The position numbers were made by a program, and so were the translations under genes. The notes beneath the pieces are model-generated. The model was given only the letters and a program-made list of their open reading frames with translations, ran no database searches and was not told the DNA's origin. Positions 25,201-38,525 of a stretch of DNA of 64,000 nucleotides are shown here, piece after piece (position 1 is the first letter of the stretch; every line of letters begins with the position of its first letter). The DNA is from Hydractinia symbiolongicarpus (taxonomy: Eukaryota; Cnidaria; Hydrozoa; Anthoathecata; Hydractiniidae): NCBI RefSeq assembly GCF_029227915.1, contig NC_079878.1:2978001-3042000 (forward strand), written 5' to 3'.

Positions 25201-28200
25201 GGAAATGAGTTTACTCACAGGGTACTTTCTTTGTATACATTTGACTATACGTGCCAAGCCCGGGATTTACAGGAAATCGCGGGTTTTCGTTTGCCGGTGA
25301 TTAAACCACTTTCATTAAACGTCTCATCAAAAATGAAAACATTTTTAAAAACTACAAGTCTCATGGGCTTTAGTGGTTAAATAATAATTTAAAAAATCGT
25401 TCGAGAAATGAGTTTACTCCCTGGGTACTTTCTTTGTATACTTTTGACTATACGGGCCGAGTCCGGGATTTACGGGAAATCGCAGGTTTTCGTTTGCCGG
25501 CGATTAAACATCTTTTATTCAGTGTCTCATCAAAAATGAAAACATTTTTAAAAACTACAAGTCTCATGGGCTTTAGTGGTTAAATAATAATTTAAAAAAT
25601 TGTTCGAGAAATGAGTTTACTCCCTGGGTACTTTCTTTGTATGCATTCGACTATACGGGCCAAGCCCGGGATTTACGGGAAATAGCGGGTTTTCGTTTGC
25701 CGGCGATTAAACCACTTTCATTAAGCGTCTCATCAAAAATGAAAACATTTCTGAAAACTACAAGTCTCATGCGTTTTAGTGGTGAAAAAATAATTTAAAA
25801 AATCGTTCGGGAAATGAGTTTACTCCCTGGGTACTTTCTTTGTATACTTTTGACTATACGGGCCGAGTCCGGGGTTTACGGGAAATGGCGGGTTTTCGTT
25901 TGCCGGCGATTAAACTTCTTTTATTCAGCGTCTCATCAAAAATGAAAACATTTTTGAAAACTACAAGTCTCATGCGTTTTAGTGGTGAAAAGATAATTGA
26001 AAAAATCGTTTTGGAAATGAGTTTACTCACAGGGTACTTTCTTTGTATACATTTGACTATACGTGCCAAGCCCGGGATTTACAGGAAATCGCGGGTTTTC
26101 GTTTGCCGGTGATTAAACCACTTTCATTAAACGTCTCATCAAAAATGAAAACATTTCTAAAAATTACAAGTCTCATGCGTTTTAGTGGTGAAAAGATAAT
26201 TTAAAAAATCGTATTGGAAATGAGTTTACTCACAGGGTACTTTCTTTGTATACATTTGACTATACGGGCCAAGCCCGGGATTTACGCGAAATCGCGGGTT
26301 TTCGTTTGCCGGCGATTAAACCACTTTCATTAAGCGTCTCATCAAAAATGAAAACATTTCTAAAAAATACAAGTCTCATGCGTTTTAGTGGTGAAAATAT
26401 AATTTAAAAAATCGTTCGGGAAATGAGTTTACTCCCTGGGTACCTTTTTTGTATACTTTTGACTATACGGCCGAGTCCGGGATTTACGGGAAATCGCGGG
26501 TTTTCGTTTGCCGGCGATTAAGCTTCTTTTATTCAGCGTCCCATCAAAAATGAAAACATTTTTAAAAACTACAAGTCTCATGGGCCTTAGTGGTGAAATA
26601 ATAATTTTAAAAATCGTTCGGGAAATGAGTTTACTCCCTGGGTACTTTCTTTGTATACTTTTGACTATACGGGCCGAGTCCGGGATTTACGGGAAATCGC
26701 AGGTTTTCGTTTGCCGGCGATTAAACTTCTTTTATTCAGCGTCTCATCAAAAATGAAAACATTTTTGTAAACTACAAGTCCCATGCGCTTTAGTGGCGAA
26801 AAAATAATTTAAAAAATTGTTCGGGAAATGAGTTTACTCCCTGGGTACTTTCTTTGTATACTTTTGACTATACGGGCCGAGTCCGGGGTTTACGGGAAAT
26901 GGCGGGTTTTCGTTTGCCGGCGATTAAACTTCTTTTATTCAGCGTCTCGTCAAAAATGAAAACTTTTTTAAAAACTACAAGTCTCATGGGTTTTAGTGGT
27001 TAAATAATAATTTAAAAAATCGTTCAGGAAATGAGTTTACTTCCTGGGTACTTTCTTTGTATGCATTCGACTATACGGGCCGAGTCCGGGATTTACGAGA
27101 AATCGCGGGTTTTCGTTTGCCGGCGATTAAGCTTCTTTTATTCAGCGTCTCGTCAAAAATGAAAACATTTTTAAAAACTACAAGTCTCATGGGCTTTAGT
27201 GGTGAAATAATAATTTTAAAAATCATTCGGGAAATGAATTTACTCCCTGGGTACTTTTTTATATACTTTTGACTATACGGGCCGAGTCCGGGATTTACGG
27301 GAAATCGCAGGTTTTTGTTTGCCGGCGATTAAACTTCTTTTATTCAGCGTCTCATCAAAAATGAAAACACTTTTGAAAACTGCAAGTCTCATGCGTTTTA
27401 GTGGTGAAAAGATAATTTAAAAAATCGTTTTTGAAATGAGTTTACTCACAGGGTACTTTCTTTGTATACATTCCACTATACGGGCCAAGCCCGGGATTTA
27501 CGGGAAATCGCGGGATTTCGTTTGCCGGCGATTAAACCTCTTTCATTAAGCGTCTCATCAAAAATGAAAACATTTTTGAAAACTGCAAGTCTCATGCGTT
27601 TTAGTGGTGAAAAGATAATTTAAAAAATCGTTTTGGAAATGAGTTTACTCACAGGGTACTTTCTTTGTATACATTCGACTATACGGGCCAAGCCCGGTAT
27701 TTACGGGAAATCGCGGGTTTTCGTTTGCCGGCGATTAAACCACTTTCATTAAGCGTCTCATCAAAAATGAAAACATTTCTGAAAACTACAAGTCTCATGC
27801 GTTTTAGTGGTGAAAAAATAATTTAAAAAATCGTTCGGGAAATGATTTTACTCCCTGGGTACTTTCTTTGTATACTTTTGACTATACGGGCCGAGTACGG
27901 ATTAAGGGAAGTCGCGGGTTTTCGTTTGCCGGCGATTAAACCACTTTCATTAAGCGTCTCATCAAAAATGAAAACATTTCTGAAAACTACAAGTCTCATG
28001 CGTTTTAGTGGTGAAAAAATAATTTAAAATCGTTCGGGAAATGAGTTTACTCCCTGGGTACTTTCTTTGTATACTTTTGACTATACGGGCCGAGTCCGGA
28101 TTTACGGGAAGTCGCGGGTTTTCGTTTGCCGGCGATTAAACTTCTTTTATTCAGCGTCTCATCAAAAATGAAAACATTTTTAAAAACTACAAGTCTCATG

Positions 28201-31200
28201 CGTTTTAGTGGTGAAAAGATAATTTAAAAAATCGTTTTGGAAATGAGTTTACTCACAGGGTACTTTCTTTGTATACATTCGACTATACGGGCCAAGCCCG
28301 GGATTTACGGGAAATCGCGGGTTTTCGTTTGCCGGCGATTAAACCACTTTCATTAAGCGTCTCATCAAAAATGAAAACATTTCTGAAAACTACAAGTCTC
28401 ATGCGTTTTAGTGGTGAAAAAATAATTTAAAAAATCGTTCGGGAAATGATTTTACTCCCTGGGTACTTTCTTTGTATACTTTTGACTATACGGGCCGAGT
28501 ACGGATTAAGGGAAGTCGCGGGTTTTCGTTTGCCGGCGATTAAACCACTTTCATTAAGCGTCTCATCAAAAATGAAAACATTTCTGAAAACTACAAGTCT
28601 CATGCGTTTTAGTGGTGAAAAAATAATTTAAAATCGTTCGGGGAATGAGTTTACTCCCTGGGTACTTTCTTTGTATACTTTTGACTATACGGGCCGAGTC
28701 CGGATTTACGGGAAGTCGCGGGTTTTCGTTTGCCGGCGATTAAACTTCTTTTATTCAGCGTCTCATCAAAAATGAAAACATTTTTAAAAACTACAAGTCT
28801 CATGGCCTTTAGTGGTGAAATAATAATTTAAAAAATCGTTCGGGAAATGAGTTTACACCCTGGGTACTTCCTTTGTATACTTTTGCCTATACGGGCCGAG
28901 TACGGATTAAGGGAAGTCGCGGGTTTTCGTTTGCCGGCGATTAAACCACTTTCATTAAGCGTCTCATCAAAAATGAAAACATTTCTGAAAACTACAAGTC
29001 TCATGCGTTTTAGTGGTGAAAAAATAATTTAAAATCGTTCGGGAAATGAGTTTACTCCCTGGGTACTTTCTTTGTATACTTTTGACTATACGGGCCGAGT
29101 CCGGATTTACGGGAAGTCGCGGGTTTTCGTTTGCCGGCGATTAAACTTCTTTTATTCAGCGTCTCATCAAAAATGAAAACATTTTTAAAAACTACAAGTC
29201 TCATGCGTTTTAGTGGTGAAAAGATAATTTAAAAAATCGTTTTGGAAATGAGTTTACTCACAGGGTACTTTCTTTGTATACATTCGACTATACGGACCAA
29301 GCCCGGGATTTACAGGAAATCGCGGGTTTTCGTTTGCCGGCGATTAAACCACTTTCATTAAGCGTCTCATCAAAAATGAAAACACTTCTGAAAACTACAA
29401 GTCTCATGCGTTTTAGTGGTGAAAAAATAATTTAAAAAATCGTTCGGGAAATGATTTTACTCCCTGGGTACTTTCTTTGTATACTTTTGACTATACGGGC
29501 CGAGTACGGATTAAGGGAAGTCGCGGGTTTTCGTTTGCCGGCGATTAAACCACTTTCATTAGGCGTCTCATCAAAAATGAAAACATTTCTGAAAACTACA
29601 AGTCTCATGCGTTTTAGTGGTGAAAAAATAATTTAAAATCGTTCGGGAAATGAGTTTACTCCCTGGGTACTTTCTTTGTATACTTTTGACTATACGGGCC
29701 GAGTCCGGATTTACGGGAAGTTGCGGGTTTTCGTTTGCCGGCGATTAAACTTCTTTTATTCAGCGTCTCATCAAAAATGAAAACATTTTTAAAAACTACA
29801 AGTCTCATGACCTTTAGTGGTGAAATAATAATTTAAAAAATCGTTCGGGAAATGAGTTTACACCCTGGGTACTTCCTTTGTATACTTTTGCCTATACGGG
29901 CCGAGTCCGGGATTTACGGGAAGTCGCGGGTTTTCGTTTGCCGGCGATTAAACTTCTTTTACTCAGCGTCTCATCAAAAATGAAAACATTTTTAAAAACT
30001 ACAAGTCTCATGGGCTTTAGTGGGGAAATAATAATTTAAAAAATCGTTCGGGAAATGAGTTTACTCCTGGGTACTTTCTTTGTATACATTCGACTATACG
30101 GGCCAAGCCCGGGATTTACAGGAAATCGCGGGATTTCGTTTGCCGGCGATTAAACCTCTTTCATTAAGCGTCTCATCAAAAATGAAAACATTTTTAAAAA
30201 CTACAAGTCTCATGCGTTTTAGTGGTGAAAAGATAATTTAAAAAATCGTTTTGGAAATGAGTTTACTCACAGGGTACTTTCTTTGTATACATTCGACTAT
30301 ACGGGCCAAGCCCGGGATTTACGGGAAATCGCGGGTTTTCGTTTGCCGGCGATTAAACCACTTTCATTAAGCGTCTCATCAAAAATGAAAACATTTCTGA
30401 AAACTACAAGTCTCATGCGTTTTAGTGGTGAAAAAATAATTTAAAATCGTTCGGGAAATGAGTTTACTCCCTGGGTACTTTCTTTGTATACTTTTGACTA
30501 TACGGCCGAGTCCCGATTTACGGGAAGTCGCGGGTTTTCGTTTGCCGGCGATTAAACTTCTTTTATTCAGCGTCTCATCAAAAATGAAAACATTTTTAAA
30601 AACTACAAGTCTCATGCGTTTTAGTGGTGAAAAGATAATTTAAAAAATCGTTTTGGAAATGAGTTTACTCACAGGGTACTTTCTTTGTATACATTCGACT
30701 ATACGGGCCAAGCCCGGGATTTACGGGAAATCGCGGGTTTTCGTTTGCCGGCGATTAAACCACTTTCATTAAGCGTCTCATCAAAAATGAAAACATTTCT
30801 GAAAACTACAAGTCTCATGCGTTTTAGTGGTGAAAAAATAATTTAAAAAATCGTTCGGGAAATGATTTTACTCCCTGGGTACTTTCTTTGTATACTTTTG
30901 ACTATACGGGCCGAGTACGGATTAAGGGAAGTCGCGGGTTTTCGTTTGCCGGCGATTAAACCACTTTCATTAGGCGTCTCATCAAAAATGAAAACATTTC
31001 TGAAAACTACAAGTCTCATGCGTTTTAGTGGTGAAAAACTAATTTAAAATCGTTCGGGAAATGAGTTTACTCCCTGGGTACTTTCTTTGTATACTTTTGA
31101 CTATACGGGCCGAGTCCGGATTTAAGGGAAGTGGCGGGTTTTCGTTTGCCGGCGATTAAACTTCTTTTATTCAGCGTCTCATCAAAAATGAAAACATTTT

Positions 31201-34087
31201 TAAAAACTACAAGTCTCATGGCCTTTAGTGGTGAAATAATAATTTAAAAAATCGTTCGGGAAATGAGTTTACACCCTGGGTACTTCCTTTGTATACTTTT
31301 GCCTATACGGGCCGAGTGCGGGATTTACGGGAAGTCGCGGGTTTTCGTTTGCCGGCGATTAAACTTCTTTTATTCAGCGTCTCATCAAAAATGAAAACAT
31401 TTTTAAAAACTACAAGTCTCGTGGGCTTTAGTGGGGAAATAATAATTTAAAAAATCGTTCGGGAAATGAGTTTACTCCTGGGTACTTTCTTTGTATACAT
31501 TCGACTATACGGGCCAAGCCCGGGATTTACAGGAAATCGCGGGATTTCGTTTGCCGGCGATTAAACCTCTTTCATTAAGCGTCTCATCAAAAATGAAAAC
31601 ATTTTTAAAAACTACAAGTCTCATGCGTTTTAGTGGTGAAAAGATAATTTAAAAAATCGTTTTGGAAATGAGTTTACTCACAGGGTACTTTCTTTGTATA
31701 CATTCGACTATACGGGCCAAGCCCGGGATTTACGGGAAATCGCGGGTTTTCGTTTGCCGGCGATTAAACCACTTTCATTAAGCGTCTCATCAAAAATGAA
31801 AACATTTCTGAAAACTACAAGTCTCATGCGTTTTAGTGGTGAAAAAATAATTTAAAATCGTTCGGGAAATGAGTTTATTCCCTGGGTACTTTCTTTGTAT
31901 ACTTTTGACTATACAGCCGAGTCCCGATTTACGGGAAGTCGCGGGTTTTCGTTTGCCGGCGATTAAACTTCTTTTATTCAGCGTCTCATCAAAAATGAAA
32001 ACATTTTTAAAAACTACAAGTCTCATGCGTTTTAGTGGTGAAAAGATAATTTAAAAAATCGTTTTGGAAATGAGTTTACTCACAGGGTACTTTCTTTGTA
32101 TACATTCGACTATACGGGCCAAGCCCGGGATTTACGGGAAATCGCGGGTTTTCGTTTGCCGGCGATTAAACCACTTTCATTAAGCGTCTCATCAAAAATG
32201 AAAACATTTCTGAAAACTACAAGTCTCATGCGTTTTAGTGGTGAAAAAATAATTTAAAAAATCGTTCGGGAAATGATTTTACTCCCTGGGTACTTTCTTT
32301 GTATACTTTTGACCATACGGGCCGAGTACGGATTAAGGGAAGTCGCGGGTTTTCGTTTGCCGGCGATTAAATCACTTTCATTAAGCGTCTCATCAAAAAT
32401 GAAAACATTTCTGAAAACTACAAGTCTCATGCGTTTTAGTGGTGAAAAAATAATTTAAAATCGTTCGGGAAATGAGTTTACTCCCTGGGTACTTTCTTTG
32501 TATACTTTTGACTATACGGGCCGAGTCCGGATATACGGGAAGTCGCGGGTTTTCGTTTGCCGGCGATTAAACTTCTTTTATTCAGCGTCTCATCAAAATT
32601 AAAACATTTTTAAAAACTACAAGTCTCATGGCCTTTAGTGGTGAAATAATAATTTAAAAAGTCGTTCGGGAAATGAGTTTACTCCCTGGGTACTTTCTTT
32701 GTATGCTTTTGACTATACGGGCCGAGTCCGGGATTTACGGGAAGTCGCAGGTTTTCGTTTGCCGGCGATTAAACTTCTTTTATTCAGCGTCTCATCAAAA
32801 ATGAAAACATTTTTGAAAACTACAAGTCTCATGCGTTTTATTGCTGAAAAAATAAATTAAAAAATCGTTCGGGAAATGAGTTTACTTCCTGGGTACTTTC
32901 TTTGTATACTTTTGACTATACGGGCAAAGCCCGGGATTTACGGGAAATCGCGGGATTTCGTTTGCCGGCGATTAAACCTCTTTCATTAAGCGTCTCATCA
33001 AAAATGAAAACATTTTTGAAAACTGCAAGTCTCATGCGTTTCAGTGGTGAAAAGATAATTTAAAAAATCGTTTTGGAAATGAGTTTACTCACAGGCTACT
33101 TCCTTTGTATACTTTTGCCTATACGGGCCGAGTCCGGGACTTACGGGAAATCGCGGGTTTTCGTTTGCCGGCGTATAAACCACTTTCATTAAGCGTCTCA
33201 TCAAAAATGAAAACATTTCTGAAAACTACAAGTCTCATGCGTTTTAGTGGTGAAAAAATAATTTAAAAAATCGTTCGGGAAATGATTTTACTCCCTGGGT
33301 ACTTTCTTTGTATACTTTTGACTATACGGGCCGAGTACGGATTAAGGGAAGTCGCGGGTTTTCGTTTGCCGGCGATTAAACTTCTTTTATTCGGTGTCTC
33401 ATCAAAAATGAAAACATTTTTAAAAACTACAAGTCTCATGGCCTTTAGTGGTGGAATAATAATTTAAAAAATCGTTCGGGAAATGAGTTTACTCCCTGGG
33501 TACTTTCTTTGTATACTTTTGACTATACGGGCCGAGTCCGGGATTTACGGGAAGTCGCAGGTTTTCGTTTGCCGGCGATTAAACTTCTTTTATTCAGCGT
33601 CTCATCAAAAATGAAAACATTTTTGAAAACTACAAGACTCATGCGTTTTAGTGGTGAAAAAATAAATTAAAAAATCGTTCGGGAAATGAGTTTACTTCCT
33701 GGGTACTTTCTTTGTATACTTTTGACTATACGGGCCAAGCCCGGGATTTACGGGAAATCGCGGGATTTCGTTTGCCGGCGATTAAACCAGTTTCATTAAG
33801 CGTCTTAATAAAAATGAAAACATTTCTGAAAACTACAAGTCTCATGGCCTTTAGTGGTGAAATAATAATTTAAAAAATCGTTCGGGAAATGAGTTTATAC
33901 CCTGGGTACTTCCTTTGTATACTTTTGCCTATACGGGCCGAGTGCGGGATTTACGGGAAGTCGCGGGTTTTCGTTTGCCGGCGATTAAACTTCTTTTATT
34001 CAGCGTCTCATCAAAAATGAAAACATTTTTAAAAACTACAAGTCTCGTGGGCTTTAGTGGGGAAATAATAATTTAAAAAATCGTTCG
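25201..34087 (+). repeat. 8887-bp (44-monomer) tandem duplication, copy 2
   Basis: It starts at a chimeric monomer: CGTTCGGG (A-type, as at the end of copy 1) runs directly into CTCACAGGG (B-type, as at 16,314). The junction lies within the shared GGAAATGAGTTTACTC segment. Differences noticed against copy 1: GGATGAAGGG to GGATTAAGGG near 29508; AGTCGCGGG to AGTTGCGGG near 29721; GAAAAAATAA to GAAAAGATAA near 30630; GTAGTG to GTGGTG near 31028; TTACACCC to TTATACCC near 33898. Confidence 0.93.
31203..33828 (+). repeat. 13-monomer tandem duplication (2626 bp), copy 1
   Basis: CTCATGGCCT at 31215 matches 33841, and all landmarks between stay 2626 bases apart up to about 33785 against 36411. Examples are the TTCCCTGGG/ACAGCCGAG unit near 31872 and 34498, and the CATCAAAATTAAAACA unit near 32591 and 35217. 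The block overlaps the end of the second 8887-bp copy. Confidence 0.87.
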
Positions 34088-36454
34088 GGAAATGAGTTTA
34101 CTCCTGGGTACTTTCTTTGTATACATTCGACTATACGGGCCAAGCCCGGGATTTACAGGAAATCGCGGGATTTCGTTTGCCGGCGATTAAACCTCTTTCA
34201 TTAAGCGTCTCATCAAAAATGAAAACATTTTTAAAAACTACAAGTCTCATGCGTTTTAGTGGTGAAAAGATAATTTAAAAAATCGTTTTGGAAATGAGTT
34301 TACTCACAGGGTACTTTCTTTGTATACATTCGACTATACGGGCCAAGCCCGGGATTTACGGGAAATCGCGGGTTTTCGTTTGCCGGCGATTAAACCACTT
34401 TCATTAAGCGTCTCATCAAAAATGAAAACATTTCTGAAAACTACAAGTCTCATGCGTTTTAGTGGTGAAAAAATAATTTAAAATCGTTCGGGAAATGAGT
34501 TTATTCCCTGGGTACTTTCTTTGTATACTTTTGACTATACAGCCGAGTCCCGATTTACGGGAAGTCGCGGGTTTTCGTTTGCCGGCGATTAAACTTCTTT
34601 TATTCAGCGTCTCATCAAAAATGAAAACATTTTTAAAAACTACAAGTCTCATGCGTTTTAGTGGTGAAAAGATGATTTAAAAAATCGTTTTGGAAATGAG
34701 TTTACTCACAGGGTACTTTCTTTGTATACATTCGACTATACGGGCCAAGCCCGGGATTTACGGGAAATCGCGGGTTTTCGTTTGCCGGCGATTAAACCAC
34801 TTTCATTAAGCGTCTCATCAAAAATGAAAACATTTCTGAAAACTACAAGTCTCATGCGTTTTAGTGGTGAAAAAATAATTTAAAAAATCGTTCGGGAAAT
34901 GATTTTACTCCCTGGGTACTTTCTTTGTATACTTTTGACCATACGGGCCGAGTACGGATTAAGGGAAGTCGCGGGTTTTCGTTTGCCGGCGATTAAATCA
35001 CTTTCATTAAGCGTCTCATCAAAAATGAAAACATTTCTGAAAACTACAAGTCTCATGCGTTTTAGTGGTGAAAAAATAATTTAAAATCGTTCGGGAAATG
35101 AGTTTACTCCCTGGGTACTTTCTTTGTATACTTTTGACTATACGGGCCGAGTCCGGATATACGGGAAGTCGCGGGTTTTCGTTTGCCGGCGATTAAACTT
35201 CTTTTATTCAGCGTCTCATCAAAATTAAAACATTTTTAAAAACTACAAGTCTCATGGCCTTTAGTGGTGAAATAATAATTTAAAAAGTCGTTCGGGAAAT
35301 GAGTTTACTCCCTGGGTACTTTTTTAGTATGCTTTTGACTATACGGGCCGAGTCCGGGATTTACGGGAAGTCGCAGGTTTTCGTTTGCCGGCGATTAAAC
35401 TTCTTTTATTCAGCGTCTCATCAAAAATGAAAACATTTTTGAAAACTACAAGTCTCATGCGTTTTATTGCTGAAAAAATAAATTAAAAAATCGTTCGGGA
35501 AATGAGTTTACTTCCTGGGTACTTTCTTTGTATACTTTTGACTATACGGGCAAAGCCCGGGATTTACGGGAAATCGCGGGATTTCGTTTGCCGGCGATTA
35601 AACCTCTTTCATTAAGCGTCTCATCAAAAATGAAAACATTTTTGAAAACTGCAAGTCTCATGCGTTTCAGTGGTGAAAAGATAATTTAAAAAATCGTTTT
35701 GGAAATGAGTTTACTCACAGGGTACTTCCTTTGTATACTTTTGCCTATACGGGCCGAGTCCGGGATTTACGGGAAATCGCGGGTTTTCGTTTGCCGGCGT
35801 ATAAACCACTTTCATTAAGCGTCTCATCAAAAATGAAAACATTTCTGAAAACTACAAGTCTCATGCGTTTTAGTGGTGAAAAAATAATTTAAAAAATCGT
35901 TCGGGAAATGATTTTACTCCCTGGGTACTTTCTTTGTATACTTTTGACTATACGGGCCGAGTACGGATTAAGGGAAATCGCGGGTTTTCGTTTGCCGGCG
36001 ATTAAACTTCTTTTATTCGGTGTCTCATCAAAAATGAAAACATTTTTAAAAACTACAAGTCTCATGGCCTTTAGTGGTGGAATAATAATTTAAAAAATCG
36101 TTCGGGAAATGAGTTTACTCCCTGGGTACTTTCTTTGTATACTTTTGACTATACGGGCCGAGTCCGGGATTTACGGGAAGTCGCAGGTTTTCGTTTGCCG
36201 GCGATTAAACTTCTTTTATTCAGCGTCTCATCAAAAATGAAAACATTTTTGAAAACTACAAGACTCATGCGTTTTAGTGGTGAAAAAATAAATTAAAAAA
36301 TCGTTCGGGAAATGAGTTTACTTCCTGGGTACTTTCTTTGTATACTTTTGACTATACGGGCCAAGCCCGGGATTTACGGGAAATCGCGGGATTTCGTTTG
36401 CCGGCGATTAAAACTCTTTCATTAAGCGTCTCATCAAAAATGAAAACATTTTTG
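33829..36454 (+). repeat. 13-monomer tandem duplication (2626 bp), copy 2
   Basis: It opens at a chimeric unit near 33,829, inside the shared AAAACTACAAGTCTCATG segment. Upstream lies the odd CGTCTTAATAAAAATG unit, downstream the CATGGCC unit. Private changes include TTTTTTAGTATGC near 35321, against TTTCTTTGTATGC in copy 1. Similarity with copy 1 ends around 36,412. Confidence 0.85.
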
Positions 36455-36685
36455 AAAACTGCAAGTCTCATGCGTTTTAGTGGTGAAAAGATAATTTAAA
36501 AAATCGTTTTGGAAATGAGTTTACTCACAGGGTACTTTCTTTGTATACCTTCGACTATACGGGCCAAGCCCGGGATTTGCGGGAAATCGCGGTTTTCGTT
36601 TGCCGGCGATTAAACCTCTTACATTAAGCGTCTTATCAAAAATGAAAACATTTTTGAAAACTACAACTCTCATGCGTTTTAGTGG

Positions 36686-36704
36686 TAAAAAAAAAATTAA
36701 AAAA
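36686..36704. repeat. Long A-run variant of the AT-rich segment (example copy)
   Basis: GGT is followed by ten A, TT and seven A, instead of GGTGAAAAAATAATTTAAAAAA. The same form occurs near 41943 and 43766 (ten A), near 44374 (eleven A), and with an inserted C near 46400 and 48020. The length differences suggest slippage in this segment. Confidence 0.7.
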
Positions 36705-36706
36705 AT

Positions 36707-38525
36707 CGTTCGGGAAATGAGTTTACTCCCTGGGTACTTTCTTTGTATACTTTTGACTATACGGGCCGAGTTCGGGATTTACGGGAAGTCGCAGGTTTTC
36801 GTTTGCCGGCGATTAAACTTCTTTTATTCAGCGTCTCATCAAAAATGAAAACATTTTTGAAAACTACAAGTCTCATGCGTTTTAGTGGTGAAAAAATAAA
36901 TTAAAAAATCGTTCGGGAAATGAGTTTAATTCCTGGGTACTTTCTTTGTATACTTTTGACTATACGGGCCAAGCCCGGGATTTACGGGAAATCGCGGGAT
37001 TTCGTTTGCCGGCGATAAAAACTCTTTAATTAAGCGTCTCATCAAAAATGAAAACATTTTTAAAAACTGCAAGTCTCATGCGTTTTAGTGGTGAAAAGAT
37101 AATTTAAAAAATCGTTTTGGAAATGAGTTTACTCACAGGGTACTTTCTTTGTATATATTCGACTATACGGGCCAAGCCCGGGATTTGCGGGAAATCGCGG
37201 TTTTCGTTTGCCGGCGATTAAACCTCTTACATTAAGCGTCTTATCAAAAATGAAAACATTTTTGAAAACTACAACTCTCATGCGTTTTAGTGGTAAAAAG
37301 ATAATTTAAAAAATCGTTTTGGAAATGAGTTTACTCACAGGGTACTTCCTTTGTATACTTTTGCCTATACGGGCCGAGTCCGGGATTTACGGGAAATCGC
37401 GGGTTTTCGTTTGCCGGCGTATAAACCTCTTTCATTAAGCGTCTCATCAAAAATGAAAACATTTTTAAAAACTACAAGTCTCATGGCCTTTAGTGGTGAA
37501 ATAATAATTTAAAAAATCGTTCGGGAAATGAGTTTACACCCTGGGTACTTCCTTTGTATACTTTTGCCTATACGGGCCGAGTGCGGGATTTACGGGAAGT
37601 CGCGGGTTTTCGTTTGCCGGCGATTAAACTTCTTTTATTCAGCGTCTCATCAAAAATGAAAACATTTTTAAAAACTACAAGTCTCGTGGGTTTTAGTGGG
37701 GAAATAATAATTTAAAAAATCGTTCGGGAAATGAGTTTACTCCTGGGTACTTTCTTTGTATACATTCGACTATACGGGCCAAGCCCGGGATTTACAGGAA
37801 ATCGCGGGATTTCGTTTGCGGGCGATTAAACCTCTTTCATTAAGCGTCTCATCAAAAATGAAAACATTTTTAAAAACTACAAGTCTCATGCGTTTTAGTG
37901 GTGAAAAGATAATTTAAAAAATCCTTTTGGAAATGAGTTTACTCACAGGGTACTTTCTTTGTATACATTCGACTATACGGGCCAAGCCCGGGATTTACGG
38001 GAAATCGCGGGTTTTCGTTTGCCGGCGATTAAACCACTTTCATTAAGCGTCTCATCAAAAATGAAAACATTTCTGAAAACTACAAGTCTCATGCGTTTTA
38101 GTGGTGAAAAAATAATTTAAAAAATCGTTCGGGAAATGATTTTACTCCCTGGGTACTTTCTTTGTATACTTTTGACCATACGGGCCGAGTACGGATTAAG
38201 GGAAGTCGCGGGTTTTCGTTTGCCGGCGATTAAATCACTTTCATTAAGCGTCTCATCAAAAATGAAAACATTTCTGAAAACTACAAGTCTCATGCGTTTT
38301 AGTGGTGAAAAAATAATTTAAAATCGTTCGGGAAATGAGTTTACTCCCTGGGTACTTTCTTTGTATACTTTTGACTATACGGGCCGAGTCCGGATATACG
38401 GGAAGTCGCGGGTTTTCGTTTGCCGGCGATTAAACTTCTTTTATTCAGCGTCTCATCAAAATTAAAACATTTTTAAAAACTACAAGTCTCATGGCCTTTA
38501 GTGGTGAAATAATAATTTAAAAAGT
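36707..38525 (+). repeat. Nine-monomer tandem duplication (1819 bp), copy 1
   Basis: A private GAGTTCGGGATTT at about 36769 recurs at 38588, and the following units, including GTATATATTCGAC and TGCGGGCGATT variants, recur 1819 bases on. The start is set by the preceding base pattern: AAATCG here against AAGTCG at the copy 2 boundary. Confidence 0.87.

Noticed and set aside
36590-36600. Single-base loss in CGCGGTTTTCG as a sign of a pseudogene
   Set aside because: It is a recurrent one-base-short monomer variant (also near 37195, 39014, 41846, 42454, 43669) and has no coding context.
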